A DNA stretch of 64,000 nucleotides, taken from NCBI GenBank assembly GCA_023421735.1, contig JAEZSP010000051.1, forward strand, positions 1 through 64,000. The letters run 5' to 3'. Both the position numbers and the translations under genes were made by a program. The notes under the pieces were generated by a model, which did not search any database, was not told the origin of the DNA, and saw only the letters and a program-made list of their open reading frames with translations. Of this stretch, positions 40,979 through 50,741 are shown one piece after another. Origin of the DNA: Bacillota bacterium (GTDB lineage Bacteria > Bacillota_A > Clostridia > Christensenellales > Aristaeellaceae). Position 1 is the stretch's first letter, and each line of letters begins with the position of its first letter.

Positions 40979-42793
40979 ATGAAGAAACTGTTGGTACTCC
41001 TGGTGGTGTTGGCGCTCGCGATTCCCGCGTCGGCCTTCGCCGCAGAAATCAACATCCCCCGCAACGAAACGTTGACGTATGCCGGAAACCAGTGGGGCTC
41101 CGTCACCAACTACAACATCTATAATACCGCCGGCATGGCTTGGCCGAACAACGGCAACCGCGAACTTATGTACGAAACCCTTTACATGTACAACGTTCTG
41201 ACCAACGAGAACGAGCCCCTCCTCGCAGACGGCCCGGTCACCTGGGAAGACGAGTACAACGCCGTTGTCAAGATCAAGCCCGCCGCCCATTGGAATGACG
41301 GCGTTGCGCTGACCGCTGACGACGTGGTGTGGACATTCGAATCCGCCAAGACCATCTCCACCACCTGGTCCGATTTCTGGACCTGGGTCGAGAAGGTTGA
41401 GAAGGTGGACGACTACACCGTCCGCTTCACCATCGTGCAGGATCCCTATAACCTGTACAAGCTGCCCCAGTTCCTCGGCGCCACCTCCATCGTGCCCGAG
41501 CACATCTGGGCGCCCATCTTTGAGGCATTGAACAATGACGCGTCCGCGATCTACGCACTGTTCACCGATAGCCTCGACCAGACCTTCGTCGGCACCTCGG
41601 ATGCGGGAGATTACTATCTTGTTTCCTCCGGCGCCTTCAAGGTTTACTACTACGACGACACCCGCATCGTCTGCATCCGCGACGACAACTACTGGGGCCA
41701 GGATGCTTCCATGTTCGGCAAGCTTGCTGCGCCGAAGTATCTGCAGCACTCCATTTATTCCGACAACGCCGCCGGCAACCTCGCGTTCCAGAACGGCGAA
41801 GTGGATGTTTCGCAGCAGTTCATGCCCTCCGTGTGGGAGCTGATCGATTCGATGAAGGACGCGGACGGCAACACGCTGGTTCACACCTACTTCGACGATT
41901 TCCCCTATCACCTTGGCTACTCCATTCCGTCGCTCATCTTCAACATGAGCGCACCGGGCCTTTCCGACTTTGCGGTTCGCAAGTCCATCGCACTTTGCCT
42001 TGACTTCGAAGCCATCGGTACCAACGCGATGTCCGGCTACACGCAGCCCATCGTTCCTTCCCTGTTCAATACCTACATCTACGGCCAGTATCTCGATGAG
42101 ACCAACGAAGAGTACATGGCGCTGCGTTGGGATACCACCGATCTGGACGGCAACATCGCGGCCGCGAACGCGCTGCTCGACGAGGCCGGATACCTCGACG
42201 TGGACAACGACGGCATGCGCGAAATGCCCGACGGTTCCAAGATCGAGTGGAAGGCCGAGTGCCCGGATGGTTGGTCCGATTGGAACATGAGCCTTGAAAT
42301 TCTGTGTGAATCCGCCCAGAAGATCGGCCTCAACATCGTGACCTACTTCCCCGAGTCCTCCGTGTGGTCCAACGATCGCGACATGGGCACCTTTGATATT
42401 CTCATGACCTCCCCGCAGCCCGGCGGTTCCGTCGCGAACCCCTGGAACTGGGCGTACAACATCCTCTATACCAAGAATCCCGCTGGTGAGTACACGCCCA
42501 GCAACTACGGCCGTTACTCCAATGCGGATCTCGACGCCCTCATCGATGAGGCGGCTGCGGAGTCCGACATGGAGACCCTGAAGGAGATCTACACCGACAT
42601 CGACACGATCTATCTTTCCACCCTCCCCACCGTGCCGCTGATGTACCGTCCCCAGAACTTCAATACCACCTATGCGAAGTATTGGACCGGGTATGCCAGC
42701 GCCGGCGACGGCACGAACACGCCTCCCATGAACCTGTCCGACTACGCCGGTTACAAAGAGATGTACATGATCTCCTCGACCGGAGTGGAATAA
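40979..42793 (+). CDS. Family 5 extracellular solute-binding protein
   Basis: A 604-residue exported protein. The signal peptide is MKKLLVLLVVLALAIPASAFA, cut before AEINIP; it has no lipobox cysteine. The mature chain has family-5 signatures: AHWNDGVALTADDVVWTFE, FAVRKSIALCLDFEAIG and YLDVDNDGMREMPDGSKIEW. It should capture a peptide or other organic ligand for the permease and ATPase genes that follow. The start at 40979 follows GGGAGGG. Hairpins after the gene (42808-42898) probably raise its level relative to the downstream genes. Confidence 0.93.
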   Translation: MKKLLVLLVVLALAIPASAFAAEINIPRNETLTYAGNQWGSVTNYNIYNTAGMAWPNNGNRELMYETLYMYNVLTNENEPLLADGPVTWEDEYNAVVKIKPAAHWNDGVALTADDVVWTFESAKTISTTWSDFWTWVEKVEKVDDYTVRFTIVQDPYNLYKLPQFLGATSIVPEHIWAPIFEALNNDASAIYALFTDSLDQTFVGTSDAGDYYLVSSGAFKVYYYDDTRIVCIRDDNYWGQDASMFGKLAAPKYLQHSIYSDNAAGNLAFQNGEVDVSQQFMPSVWELIDSMKDADGNTLVHTYFDDFPYHLGYSIPSLIFNMSAPGLSDFAVRKSIALCLDFEAIGTNAMSGYTQPIVPSLFNTYIYGQYLDETNEEYMALRWDTTDLDGNIAAANALLDEAGYLDVDNDGMREMPDGSKIEWKAECPDGWSDWNMSLEILCESAQKIGLNIVTYFPESSVWSNDRDMGTFDILMTSPQPGGSVANPWNWAYNILYTKNPAGEYTPSNYGRYSNADLDALIDEAAAESDMETLKEIYTDIDTIYLSTLPTVPLMYRPQNFNTTYAKYWTGYASAGDGTNTPPMNLSDYAGYKEMYMISSTGVE

Positions 42794-42807
42794 TCGGCTG
42801 AACCTGC

Positions 42808-42840
42808 CGCCGGGGGCCACGGCTCCCGGCCTTTTGTTTC
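42808..42840 (+). terminator. Attenuating terminator between binding-protein and permease genes
   Basis: GCCGGGGGCC pairs with GGCTCCCGGC (one G.T-type imperfection, short loop) and is followed by CTTTTGTTT. Likely partial, because permease genes follow on the same strand without an obvious new promoter. Confidence 0.65.
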
Positions 42841-42848
42841 CATGAAGC

Positions 42849-42899
42849 GCAGGGCGGCGTGAAAAGTCCGATTCCATATCGGTTTACCGCCGCCCGCGC
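42849..42899 (+). repeat. Second long hairpin before permease gene
   Basis: GGGCGGCGTGAAA near 42852 pairs with TTTACCGCCGCCC, with an inner CCGAT/ATCGG stem. It could protect the upstream or downstream mRNA end. Confidence 0.5.
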
Positions 42900-43038
42900 G
42901 TCGCAATCCATATGCGCGCAGGTGCTGCAATGCCGCCTGCACGCGTTCAGCTGATCTGGTCCCGGGTGGGGCGAATGCGGCGATCCGGCGCGACGGGCGC
43001 ATGAATGCCGCAAGACATATTTGGGGGTTGATGCACGC

Positions 43039-44079
43039 ATGAAAGGCTATGCCAAATATCTATTGAGAAAGTTTGGATGGTATTTGTTTACATTTGTCAT
43101 CGCGCTTCTTCTCAATTTTTTTCTCCCGCGGCTCATACCCGGAAACCCCGTCACGCTGATTCTCAGCGATATGGCGGCGGGCATGACCGACACGGACAAA
43201 TACCTTAAAATCTATAACGATTTTATGCAGGACTTTGGACTGAATCTGCCGCTGTGGCGTCAGTTCGTGCACTATGTCATAAACATGTTCCACGGCGATC
43301 TGGGGCGTTCGTTTACGCTCTATCCCAGAACCGTTACATCTCTCCTGGCGGATCGCCTTCCCTATACGCTGGCGATTCAAATCCCCTCGATCCTCATCGG
43401 GTGGATTCTTGGCAACCTCCTCGGCGCGGTCGCGGCCTACAAACGCGGTGTGTTCGACAAGGTTCTGTTTCCGTTCTCCCTTCTGGTTTCATCCATTCCT
43501 TCCTTTATATTGTCGTTTGTCTTGCTGTTCCTTCTGGGCATGCAGCTGCACTTTTTTCCGCTGAGCAACGCTTATGCGGCCGATATACTGCCCTCGTTTG
43601 TGAAAATATTCGGCTTCTTGACGCTGCCGTCATGGCGGTTCTTCTCGTCCCTTGTCTACCATTGGACGCTGCCATTCCTTTCGACCGTCATTGTCATGAT
43701 CGGCGGGCAGGCGATCGGCATGCGCTCGATGTCCCTGTATGAACTCAATGCCGACTACGTTCTCTATGCGAAGCTCCTGGGCATCCGGGATAAGCGAATC
43801 ACCCGCTATGTGTTCCGAAACGCGGTGCTCCCGCAGGTCACGGGCCTCGCGCTTTCCATCGGTGCATCCGTCGGCGGTGCGCTGATTGTTGAAATCGTGT
43901 TTTCGTATCCGGGCGTCGGATCGCTTCTTTATTCATCGATCCGAAACGTCGACTATACGCTGCTCTCAGGTTGCACGCTGATGGTTTCGGCGTGTGTGCT
44001 CATCGCAAACTTCCTCGTGGAGCTGGTATACGGCGTCCTCGATCCGCGCGTCCGCAGCGCACACACAGAGGAGGGTTGA
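43039..44079 (+). CDS. ABC importer permease, OppB/DppB type
   Basis: A 346-residue membrane protein with about six helices. The N-terminus has FVIALLLNFFLPRLIPGNP, the usual first helix and PGDP-like loop. The ATPase-contact EAA region is visible as YVLYAKLLGIRDKRITRYVFRNAVLPQ. LIVEIVFSYPGVGSLLYSSI is the conserved C-terminal part. It forms the channel with the OppC-type partner. The start at 43039 is chosen over an upstream TTG; a GGGGG run lies 11 bases before. Confidence 0.92.
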   Translation: MKGYAKYLLRKFGWYLFTFVIALLLNFFLPRLIPGNPVTLILSDMAAGMTDTDKYLKIYNDFMQDFGLNLPLWRQFVHYVINMFHGDLGRSFTLYPRTVTSLLADRLPYTLAIQIPSILIGWILGNLLGAVAAYKRGVFDKVLFPFSLLVSSIPSFILSFVLLFLLGMQLHFFPLSNAYAADILPSFVKIFGFLTLPSWRFFSSLVYHWTLPFLSTVIVMIGGQAIGMRSMSLYELNADYVLYAKLLGIRDKRITRYVFRNAVLPQVTGLALSIGASVGGALIVEIVFSYPGVGSLLYSSIRNVDYTLLSGCTLMVSACVLIANFLVELVYGVLDPRVRSAHTEEG

Positions 44080-44082
44080 TGT

Positions 44083-45558
44083 ATGCAGGCATTAAAGACA
44101 ATGTTCCGATCCCCCCGATTTGTGGTGGGGTTTATCATGGTGATGACGATCCTCTGCTACGCCATCTTCGTCCCTGTCATTTTCCCGGGTGACCCAAAGG
44201 CCAGCCGCGCAGACAGTCCGTATTATGGCGAGGTGGTCGATCTCAACAAGGCGCTGGTCGCGCAGGACGATGCGGCTATCCAGTCTGAAATTGCAAAGCT
44301 GCGCGAGTTGGCAGCAGAGAACACGGATCCCATCCTCGTGGATGCCGTCAACAATCTCAATTCGTCGCTGGATGCCGTGGAAGCCGAGCTTGCGAAAAAT
44401 CCGCTCGATGGCGCGATTTCTTCGCTCGAACAGGTGAAATCCGCCCGCAAGTACCCCTTGGTCAACGCGGAACGCGACGCGATGAAGGCGCTTCTTGAGG
44501 CGGGGGACGTCGAAGGCGCACAGGCAGAAGGCGAAAAACTCGTCGCGCACTGCACGGAGGCCGAGACGTTTGCGGCGGCGCTCAATGAAGCGGTCGCGGC
44601 TTCTGACCTCGAAGCTGCGCAGACTGCGCTTGACCAGTTCACAACACAGACAGAGACCGAGGTTCAGGACATCAAAGCCGCGATTGCCGCAAACGACATC
44701 GACGCGCTTTCCAAGGCGGCAGAGGCGTTCACCACCCAGCACGCCAAACTCTACGAGTACGTGCAGGAGGCGCTCTCGCGCATGGACAGCAACATGTACG
44801 AGCCTGCGGCACAGGTTCTCATGTCTGCGATCCAAAAGACGTACCTCATCCCAAAGAATACCGCGCCGAATTCCGTGTTTTGGCTCGGGACCGACAACTT
44901 CTCGCGCGATCTGTTCCTTGAAATGGCCTATGGCGCGCGTACGTCGCTGCTCGTTGGGCTGGTCGCCGGTATTCTCGCGACGATCATCGGCATCTCGCTC
45001 GGCCTGACGGCGGGTTTTGTGGGAGGTCTCGTCGATAACGTCATTACTGTTTTGACGAACACGTTTATCGTCATTCCGGGCATCATCATCCTGATCCTCA
45101 TTTCCATCGCCATCGGTCAGTTCCGCGAGATGTGGATTACGGGTATCGTCATCGGCTGCATTGCGTGGCCATGGACGGCGCGCGCGGTGCGTGCGCAGAC
45201 GACTTCGCTCCGCTACCGCGACCACGTGAACATGGCGAAGATTACCGGCTATTCCACGGCGCACATCATCATGACGGAGATCATGCCCTACATCATGAGC
45301 TATATCGTCATGGCGTTCATTCTCCAGGTTGCGGGCGGCATTATGCAAGAGGCGACGTTGGCGATTCTCGGCTTGGGCGACCCGACGGGCATCTCGCTCG
45401 GGCGACTGATGAACTGGGCAATGGAGTACGAGGCGATCAACTACAACCGCTGGTGGCTGTTCATTCCGGTTGCCTGCGCGATCGCTATGATTACCTACGG
45501 ATTGTACCTGATGAACTCCGGCATGGATCAGGTGTTCAATCCCAAGATAAGGAGCTGA
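44083..45558 (+). CDS. ABC importer permease, OppC/DppC type, with large external helical insertion
   Basis: A 491-residue permease, against about 280-310 in the family. Helix 1 is at residues 13-34. The core domain resumes at [26 protein letters not shown] (267 onward), with the EAA region [26 protein letters not shown]. Between them, residues about 40-260 form an extra, highly helical, Ala/Glu-rich domain with repeated helical-hairpin-like units ([34 protein letters not shown]). By topology it lies outside the membrane, next to where the binding protein docks. Ribosome site GGAGGG; it starts four bases after the OppB-type gene. Confidence 0.9.
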   Translation: MQALKTMFRSPRFVVGFIMVMTILCYAIFVPVIFPGDPKASRADSPYYGEVVDLNKALVAQDDAAIQSEIAKLRELAAENTDPILVDAVNNLNSSLDAVEAELAKNPLDGAISSLEQVKSARKYPLVNAERDAMKALLEAGDVEGAQAEGEKLVAHCTEAETFAAALNEAVAASDLEAAQTALDQFTTQTETEVQDIKAAIAANDIDALSKAAEAFTTQHAKLYEYVQEALSRMDSNMYEPAAQVLMSAIQKTYLIPKNTAPNSVFWLGTDNFSRDLFLEMAYGARTSLLVGLVAGILATIIGISLGLTAGFVGGLVDNVITVLTNTFIVIPGIIILILISIAIGQFREMWITGIVIGCIAWPWTARAVRAQTTSLRYRDHVNMAKITGYSTAHIIMTEIMPYIMSYIVMAFILQVAGGIMQEATLAILGLGDPTGISLGRLMNWAMEYEAINYNRWWLFIPVACAIAMITYGLYLMNSGMDQVFNPKIRS

Positions 45559-45562
45559 TACC

Positions 45563-46612
45563 ATGGCAGAGAATATCCTCGACGTGCGCAATCTGAGGAC
45601 CTATTATCGCACGCGCTTAAAGGAAAACGTATGTGCCGTGGACGGCGTGAGCCTCCAGCTGAAAGAGGGCCGGGTGCTCGGCATCGCCGGTGAGTCCGGA
45701 TGCGGCAAGTCCACGCTGGCACTGTCCCTCATGGGATTTTACTTCCCGCCGCTCAATTATGACGCGGGCGAGCTGGTTCTCGACGGCACGGACATCATGC
45801 AGATTCCCTATGAGACGCTTCGGAAAAATTATCTCGGCACCGAGATCGCCTATATCCCGCAGGCGGCAATGAACGCGCTGAACCAGACGCGCAAGATTTC
45901 CCGTTTCGTGGTTGATATTCTCCGGGAGCACAGGCCGGAGCTCTCGAAAGAGCAGATGCTCAACATGGCGATCGAAAAATTCCGGTTCTTGAATCTTCCG
46001 GAGCGCGTATTGAATGCCTATCCTTCGGAACTGTCGGGGGGCATGAAGCAAAGGACGGTCATCGCGCTCTCCACGCTTTTGAATCCCAAGGTTTTGATCG
46101 CCGACGAGCCGAGCTCGGCGCTCGACGTCACGAGTCAGAAGATCGTCATCACGATGCTGCGGAAGATGATGAACGAGGGTTATGTCAAGTCCATGATCTT
46201 TATCACACACGAACTGCCGCTTCTGCGGCATGTGGCGGACGACATCGTGGTCATGTACGCGGGTGAACTGGTAGAGGAAGGCACAACCGAAGAGGTCATC
46301 TTCGATCCCATGCACCCTTATACGCACGCGCTGATGGGCTCGATCATCGTGCCGGAGGACGGCATGAAGGCGCAAAAGCTTACGGCGATTCCCGGCGCGC
46401 CGCCAAACCTCAAGAGCGTGCCTCCGGGATGCCGCTTCTACGACCGCTGCCAGTATGCCCACGACGAATGCAAGAAGCAGGCGCGACTGGGCATCACGCG
46501 CTTTGGCGAAAACGGATCGCGCTATCATCGCTGCGTCTATTCCGAACAGGAATTGCGCGAGCGCTATGAGATGGAGCGCCGCCAGTTCGCAATCGGGGGT
46601 GCAAAAAAATGA
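45563..46612 (+). CDS. ABC importer ATPase, OppD/DppD type
   Basis: A 349-residue ATPase with Walker [10 protein letters not shown], signature [12 protein letters not shown], Walker [13 protein letters not shown] and H-loop FITHELPLL. The C-terminal oligopeptide-transporter extension is complete: [20 protein letters not shown] holds four cysteines that in homologues bind an iron-sulfur cluster. It overlaps the next gene by four bases (ATGA), so both ATPases are made together. Confidence 0.93.
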   Translation: MAENILDVRNLRTYYRTRLKENVCAVDGVSLQLKEGRVLGIAGESGCGKSTLALSLMGFYFPPLNYDAGELVLDGTDIMQIPYETLRKNYLGTEIAYIPQAAMNALNQTRKISRFVVDILREHRPELSKEQMLNMAIEKFRFLNLPERVLNAYPSELSGGMKQRTVIALSTLLNPKVLIADEPSSALDVTSQKIVITMLRKMMNEGYVKSMIFITHELPLLRHVADDIVVMYAGELVEEGTTEEVIFDPMHPYTHALMGSIIVPEDGMKAQKLTAIPGAPPNLKSVPPGCRFYDRCQYAHDECKKQARLGITRFGENGSRYHRCVYSEQELRERYEMERRQFAIGGAKK

Positions 46613-47943
46613 AGCAGTGGCAAGCATTCTATCGCAGGTACATGCTCCTGAAAAAAGCAACAAAGCTCCTGTCGACCCTTGCAATCGTGATGGTGCTCGC
46701 GTCCCTCCTGTGTTCAATGGTGTATTCGGAGCTTTCAAACGCGTCCGACTATGCGCGCGCACTCCTGACCATTGCCGAGGAAGAATTGGGGGCGGATACC
46801 GGTTACGACGCATCCATGCCGACCTCCGAATTGCCTCGTCTCTACATTGACAACTACGCCGTGCTGAAGGAGGCCGTTCCCTACGCAGAAGCGCGCGAAC
46901 AGGCCGGTGACTTGCTCATTGTGTACTATCCGGTTGCCAAGATCGCCTATTACCTCATGCTCAGTCGCATCTGGTGGCTGTACGTGGCAGCGGGTTCGAT
47001 CGTACTGGCGATCATCGTTGGCCTTTATAACATGACGCAGAAGTTCGACCGCGATGTGAAATGTGAAAAATGCGGCACGGTTTCCAAGGGCAGCGTGATT
47101 GACAAGCGCGCCGGCATTTGCCCGAACTGCGGCAATCACACCTCCGGCGGCATCCTGCTCGAGGCGAAGAAGGTCAACAAGATCTTCGGCGCGGGCAAAA
47201 ACGCCGTTCACGCGGTCAAGGACGTTGATTTCGTGCTCCACAGGGGCGAAATTATCTCCATCGTCGGCGAGTCCGGTTCGGGCAAGACGACGTTTGCGAA
47301 GATCCTGCTTGGCCTGTTGAATGAGACGAGCGGCGAGATCGATTATAACGGCGCGCCGCGCTTTCTCCAGACCCAGCCCATGAAGCGCGCATACTGGCAG
47401 AACATCCAGGCGATCTTCCAGGATCCGTTCTCGACGTTCAACCAGTTCTTCCGCGTGGAAAAAATCCTCAATGACTGCCTGACGCTCCAGGGACTTGGCC
47501 ACCTTCCGACGGAAGAGAAGCGCCAGAAGATGAAGGACGCATGCCAGTTCGTCAACCTGAAGTACGAGGAGCTGTATAACAAGTATCCCTTTGAGCTTTC
47601 AGGTGGGCAGATGCAGAGGCTCATGATCGCGCGCATCTTCATGATGCAGCCAAACGTCCTCATCGCGGATGAGCCGACGAGCATGATCGATGCCTGTTCG
47701 CGCTCCACCATCCTCGATATGCTTCTGAAACTGCGCGACGAGCGCGGGATGACGATCGTTTTCATTACCCACGACCTTGGCCTCGCGTACTACGTGTCCG
47801 ACACGCTCTACATCATGGAGCATGGGCAGATGGTGGAAACGGGCAAGGCGGAAGATTTGATCCTCAACCCCAAGCACCGCTATACCAGGCAACTCGTGGC
47901 GGACGTTCCAAAGCTCAACGAGGAATGGAAACTCGACGCATAG
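46609..47943 (+). CDS. Membrane-anchored zinc-ribbon fusion of OppF/DppF type ATPase
   Basis: A 444-residue protein with a normal OppF-like ATPase preceded by about 180 extra residues. Helix 1 (19-40) and helix 2 (121-142) flank an external loop of about 80 residues. A zinc ribbon follows at 152-174 (CEKC...CPNC). The ATPase has Walker [10 protein letters not shown] (220-228), signature [12 protein letters not shown], Walker [13 protein letters not shown] and H-loop [11 protein letters not shown]. It lacks the cysteine-bearing C-terminal extension of its partner. A membrane-tethered, zinc-bearing importer ATPase is not the standard form of the family. Confidence 0.9.
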   Translation: MKQWQAFYRRYMLLKKATKLLSTLAIVMVLASLLCSMVYSELSNASDYARALLTIAEEELGADTGYDASMPTSELPRLYIDNYAVLKEAVPYAEAREQAGDLLIVYYPVAKIAYYLMLSRIWWLYVAAGSIVLAIIVGLYNMTQKFDRDVKCEKCGTVSKGSVIDKRAGICPNCGNHTSGGILLEAKKVNKIFGAGKNAVHAVKDVDFVLHRGEIISIVGESGSGKTTFAKILLGLLNETSGEIDYNGAPRFLQTQPMKRAYWQNIQAIFQDPFSTFNQFFRVEKILNDCLTLQGLGHLPTEEKRQKMKDACQFVNLKYEELYNKYPFELSGGQMQRLMIARIFMMQPNVLIADEPTSMIDACSRSTILDMLLKLRDERGMTIVFITHDLGLAYYVSDTLYIMEHGQMVETGKAEDLILNPKHRYTRQLVADVPKLNEEWKLDA

Positions 47944-47958
47944 ACAAATGGACCCGCG

Positions 47959-47990
47959 ATCCCGGAAGATCTTTTCTTCCGGGATTTTAT
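47959..47990 (+). terminator. Terminator of peptide-type ABC operon
   Basis: ATCCCGGAAGA pairs perfectly with TCTTCCGGGAT around a five-base loop, followed by TTTATT. Confidence 0.88.
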
Positions 47991-48088
47991 TGGCTTTGTG
48001 GCAGGAAATGTGCGACGGATGGCGAAATATGGAAGAAGTTGTATCAAAATAGGCGCGCGGGATCAAGTGCTGACCGGAGAAAAGGCAT

Positions 48089-48324
48089 ATGACGAACGGA
48101 GAAATCCGTCTCTACCGTCTTTGCGCCGTTGTTTGTGGCCAACGTTCTCGGAAGCGGCCTGATCTACGCAATTTGTCAAAACGCACACAACCTGCATGCG
48201 CTCATCCCGCTTGGCATTGCGCTTGCAGGTGTACTTGGGCTATATCCTGTGGCGCGTGCTCCCGTATTGTGAGCGTGCGAACGCGGGGCGCGGGAAGGAA
48301 ATCTTTGCGCGGAAGAGAAAAAGA
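48089..48324 (+). pseudogene. Decayed DUF975-like membrane protein gene
   Basis: It begins ATGACGAACGGAGAAATCCG (MTNGEIR), almost the same as the start of the intact gene at 49136 (MTNREIR), with a GGAGA site before it. The frame then shifts by one; VFAPLFVANVLGSGLIYAI continues up to LGLYPVARAP and ends at a stop. A third frame gives ERANAGRGKEIF, which resembles the family ending (VNAGLAREIF). More than half of the protein is missing. It is best read as an internally deleted, frame-shifted paralogue. Confidence 0.65.
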
Positions 48325-49155
48325 ATGCGAAATAGCGATCTGCGGGAAATGGCGCGCGACATGCGCAAAAACATTCGTGGCTTTGCGGGCGTATTGATTT
48401 TGCGCTGCGCGGTTGCGCTTGTGCTTGAGGGCGCGATTTTGCTGGTCGTGGTGCGGGCGGCACACTTTCCGACGCCTGCGTATCTTGCACTTTTTTTCTC
48501 GGTTTTTCTGCCGTTTGGACTCATCGTCCGGGTGGGCATGGCAAATGTGGCCCTCATCGCGTGGAAAACGACGCGCGTTCGGGTCGCGGATCTGTTTGTT
48601 GCGTTTACGGGTTGGCGCCCGTTCTTGCGCGCATTGATCCCGGCGTCGCTGGTCTGCATTCTGGTGGTGGCGTGGCTGTATATCAGTTCGCCGTACATCT
48701 ACACATGGCAGTACCTCAATGGAAAAGTGGCGGTGAGGATCAACGAAAAACTTTTCCGGCAGGGCATGCCGATTTTTGCGCTTTCCTATGCGTTCGTCCG
48801 TTACATCGCGGGACAACTCTCCTATGCGATTTTTCTTGGGGATGATCGTCCGCTGTTTCGGGTTCTCCTGCGCGGATTCGGGCGAAGTATCCTGACAATT
48901 TGGCGCGCGATCCGCATGTTCTTATTTCTTTCAGTTCCGCGGGTTGTGGGATTCTGCGTGCTTGTGGTTATCGCAGTCTGTTTTGTCGGGAGCAATGAGC
49001 AAGCACTGGACATATTTACTTACGTTGTGATTGCCTGTGCACAGATCTGGGCGGCTTGGCGAGTTGTGCCGAAAATGGGACTCGCTTTTGCGGGGCTTGC
49101 AATAGATTCATTTCAAAAAGGAGAGAAGACAAGGAATGACGAACAGGGAAATTAG
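48325..49155 (+). CDS. DUF975-like membrane protein, copy A
   Basis: A 276-residue protein with about five or six helices. The shared core of this local family is visible as GMANVALIAWKTTRVRVADLFVAFTGWRPFLRALIP. The N-terminus (MRNSDLREMARDMRKNIRG) resembles the start of DUF975 proteins. The start at 48325 follows GGAAGAG; an open frame extends upstream, but only through the decayed gene. It overlaps the next gene by 20 bases. Function unknown. Confidence 0.72.
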   Translation: MRNSDLREMARDMRKNIRGFAGVLILRCAVALVLEGAILLVVVRAAHFPTPAYLALFFSVFLPFGLIVRVGMANVALIAWKTTRVRVADLFVAFTGWRPFLRALIPASLVCILVVAWLYISSPYIYTWQYLNGKVAVRINEKLFRQGMPIFALSYAFVRYIAGQLSYAIFLGDDRPLFRVLLRGFGRSILTIWRAIRMFLFLSVPRVVGFCVLVVIAVCFVGSNEQALDIFTYVVIACAQIWAAWRVVPKMGLAFAGLAIDSFQKGEKTRNDEQGN

Positions 49156-49996
49156 GGTGCTCGTGAAAGAGCGGCAAAAGAGGAAAGAAGTACGGGGCAT
49201 CATACCGGCCTTTTTCACGTACTTGGCCATCTCGATCGGCGTTCAGATCGCGATCACGATCCCGCTGACGATTGCGCAACTGCGCACGGGCATTGAAGTA
49301 GGCGCCTCGGCGCCCAAGGGATCGATATGGATGAGTCTCATCCCCGCGCTGGTTACGGGTCTGATCGGTGGAGCCGGGATGGCGCGCGTCTCCCTTGTCG
49401 CATGGAACACAGGGCGCGCGGAAGTTGAAAATGTGTTTTACGCGTTCACGAGCCTGAGACGGATGATGCGCGCACTCGCGCCGATGCTGATTACGTCCGC
49501 CATTACGCTGGCGCTTGCCTACTTGCCCATTGCGCGCCTCACCGACACATATCAGATCCAGCAGCTTGTGGAAGGCGGCACCGTGGATTTTCCGTGGGAC
49601 GTATTTAGCCTCACGTTGATCGTCTCCTTCTGTGCGACGATTTTCAACATGGTTATATGGCAGCTGTATTACACCATTCTGCTTTGGCCGGACACGCCGA
49701 TCGTCGAAGTGGTGCTGCATGGGCTCGGGCAGGCGATCCGGGCATTTGGGCGCCTGTTCGGCATGGGGTTCATGATCTTTGTCATACCGTATCTCATTTG
49801 CGGCTGCAGCATCATCTGCGATCTGGTCATCAGCATGTTCTCAACAACAAGCGGAGTCCTGCTGATGTTCGCCGTTGGAATCGGAATGATCATCTATATA
49901 ATCGCCATCGTGTTGCCCCGACTGCTCCTTTGCTATGCCGCTCTCGCAGTTGAAATCTTTGGCGATCGAACGCCCGGGGTGGAGGCCGATCAATGA
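49136..49996 (+). CDS. DUF975-like membrane protein, copy B
   Basis: A 286-residue protein with six or so helices, the shared core GMARVSLVAWNTGRAEVENVFYAFTSLRRMMRALAP, and the ending YAALAVEIFGD. It starts MTNREIRVLVKERQKRKEVRG, with a strongly basic N-terminus facing the cytoplasm. The start follows AGGAGAG and lies inside the 3' end of copy A, so translation is coupled. It overlaps copy C by four bases. Function unknown; family members are generally uncharacterised integral membrane proteins. Confidence 0.75.
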   Translation: MTNREIRVLVKERQKRKEVRGIIPAFFTYLAISIGVQIAITIPLTIAQLRTGIEVGASAPKGSIWMSLIPALVTGLIGGAGMARVSLVAWNTGRAEVENVFYAFTSLRRMMRALAPMLITSAITLALAYLPIARLTDTYQIQQLVEGGTVDFPWDVFSLTLIVSFCATIFNMVIWQLYYTILLWPDTPIVEVVLHGLGQAIRAFGRLFGMGFMIFVIPYLICGCSIICDLVISMFSTTSGVLLMFAVGIGMIIYIIAIVLPRLLLCYAALAVEIFGDRTPGVEADQ

Positions 49997-50730
49997 TGAA
50001 CGCGGAGGTTCGCAAGAAGGCGCTAACCAAGGTCAAGGTGAAAAACCTGACCTTCCTGGCCGTCCTTTCCTATGTCTTTTACTGGCTTTCCCAGTTTGCA
50101 CGCGGCGCGACGGGGGATGTACTTCGGGACGCATTGATCGGTGCGGGTACCGCGCTCGTGCTTTCCCTCTTCTTTCCCGCCGGGCTTGCGCGCGCGTCGA
50201 TGACCGCATGGCGGCAGAACGAGGCGCGGTTTTCCACGTATTTCGCGTCCTTCTATCGCCCTCGGGCGCTTGTGCGTGCGCTCGCATTGGGCGTTGTCGC
50301 AGCGGTGTTTCGCTTTTGCTTGTCCTATCTTCTGACGGACGCGGTGCTCTTGCGGTTCGACGCGCTGCCGGGGCATGGATTGTGGCTGCTCGCCATCGCG
50401 GTGATTCTGTTCGTGCCGCTTCTGTTCGCATGGTTCTTTCTGTACTTCGCGCTCGAACTTCAGCCTGAAATCGGGCTCGGGAAGGCACTTGCGCGCGGCA
50501 TGCGCGTGATTGTGCAAAATGGCGTGCGCATTTTGACCATGGAATTTGTCATTTTGTGGTGGGTTGTTCTCGCCTATGCGGCGGCGGTCGTCATTTCCAT
50601 TGCCTCCGGGCTCGGAGGTGCGGTGCTCAATGCCGTCACGTCGCTGATCGCGCTGGTTTTGACGTGGATGATCGGCGCGTACGTTTGCCTCGTGAACGCG
50701 GGGCTTGCGCGGGAAATTTTCAAGGATTAG
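49993..50730 (+). CDS. DUF975-like membrane protein, copy C
   Basis: A 245-residue protein, about five helices. The shared core is GLARASMTAWRQNEARFSTYFASFYRPRALVRALAL and the ending is VNAGLAREIFKD. It starts MMNAEVRKKALTKVKVKN. It is the most diverged of the three intact copies. The start overlaps the stop of copy B (ATGA). Confidence 0.73.
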   Translation: MMNAEVRKKALTKVKVKNLTFLAVLSYVFYWLSQFARGATGDVLRDALIGAGTALVLSLFFPAGLARASMTAWRQNEARFSTYFASFYRPRALVRALALGVVAAVFRFCLSYLLTDAVLLRFDALPGHGLWLLAIAVILFVPLLFAWFFLYFALELQPEIGLGKALARGMRVIVQNGVRILTMEFVILWWVVLAYAAAVVISIASGLGGAVLNAVTSLIALVLTWMIGAYVCLVNAGLAREIFKD

Positions 50731-50741
50731 AGAGCTCTTGC

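Noticed and set aside
40958..42877. Reverse-strand frame of 639 codons opposite the binding protein
   Set aside because: Val/Gly-rich mirror of the real gene; no ribosome site or motif.
45221..45240. Third parS-like CACGTGAAC in the OppC-type gene
   Set aside because: Only the core matches; the outer palindrome bases are wrong, so ParB binding is not expected.
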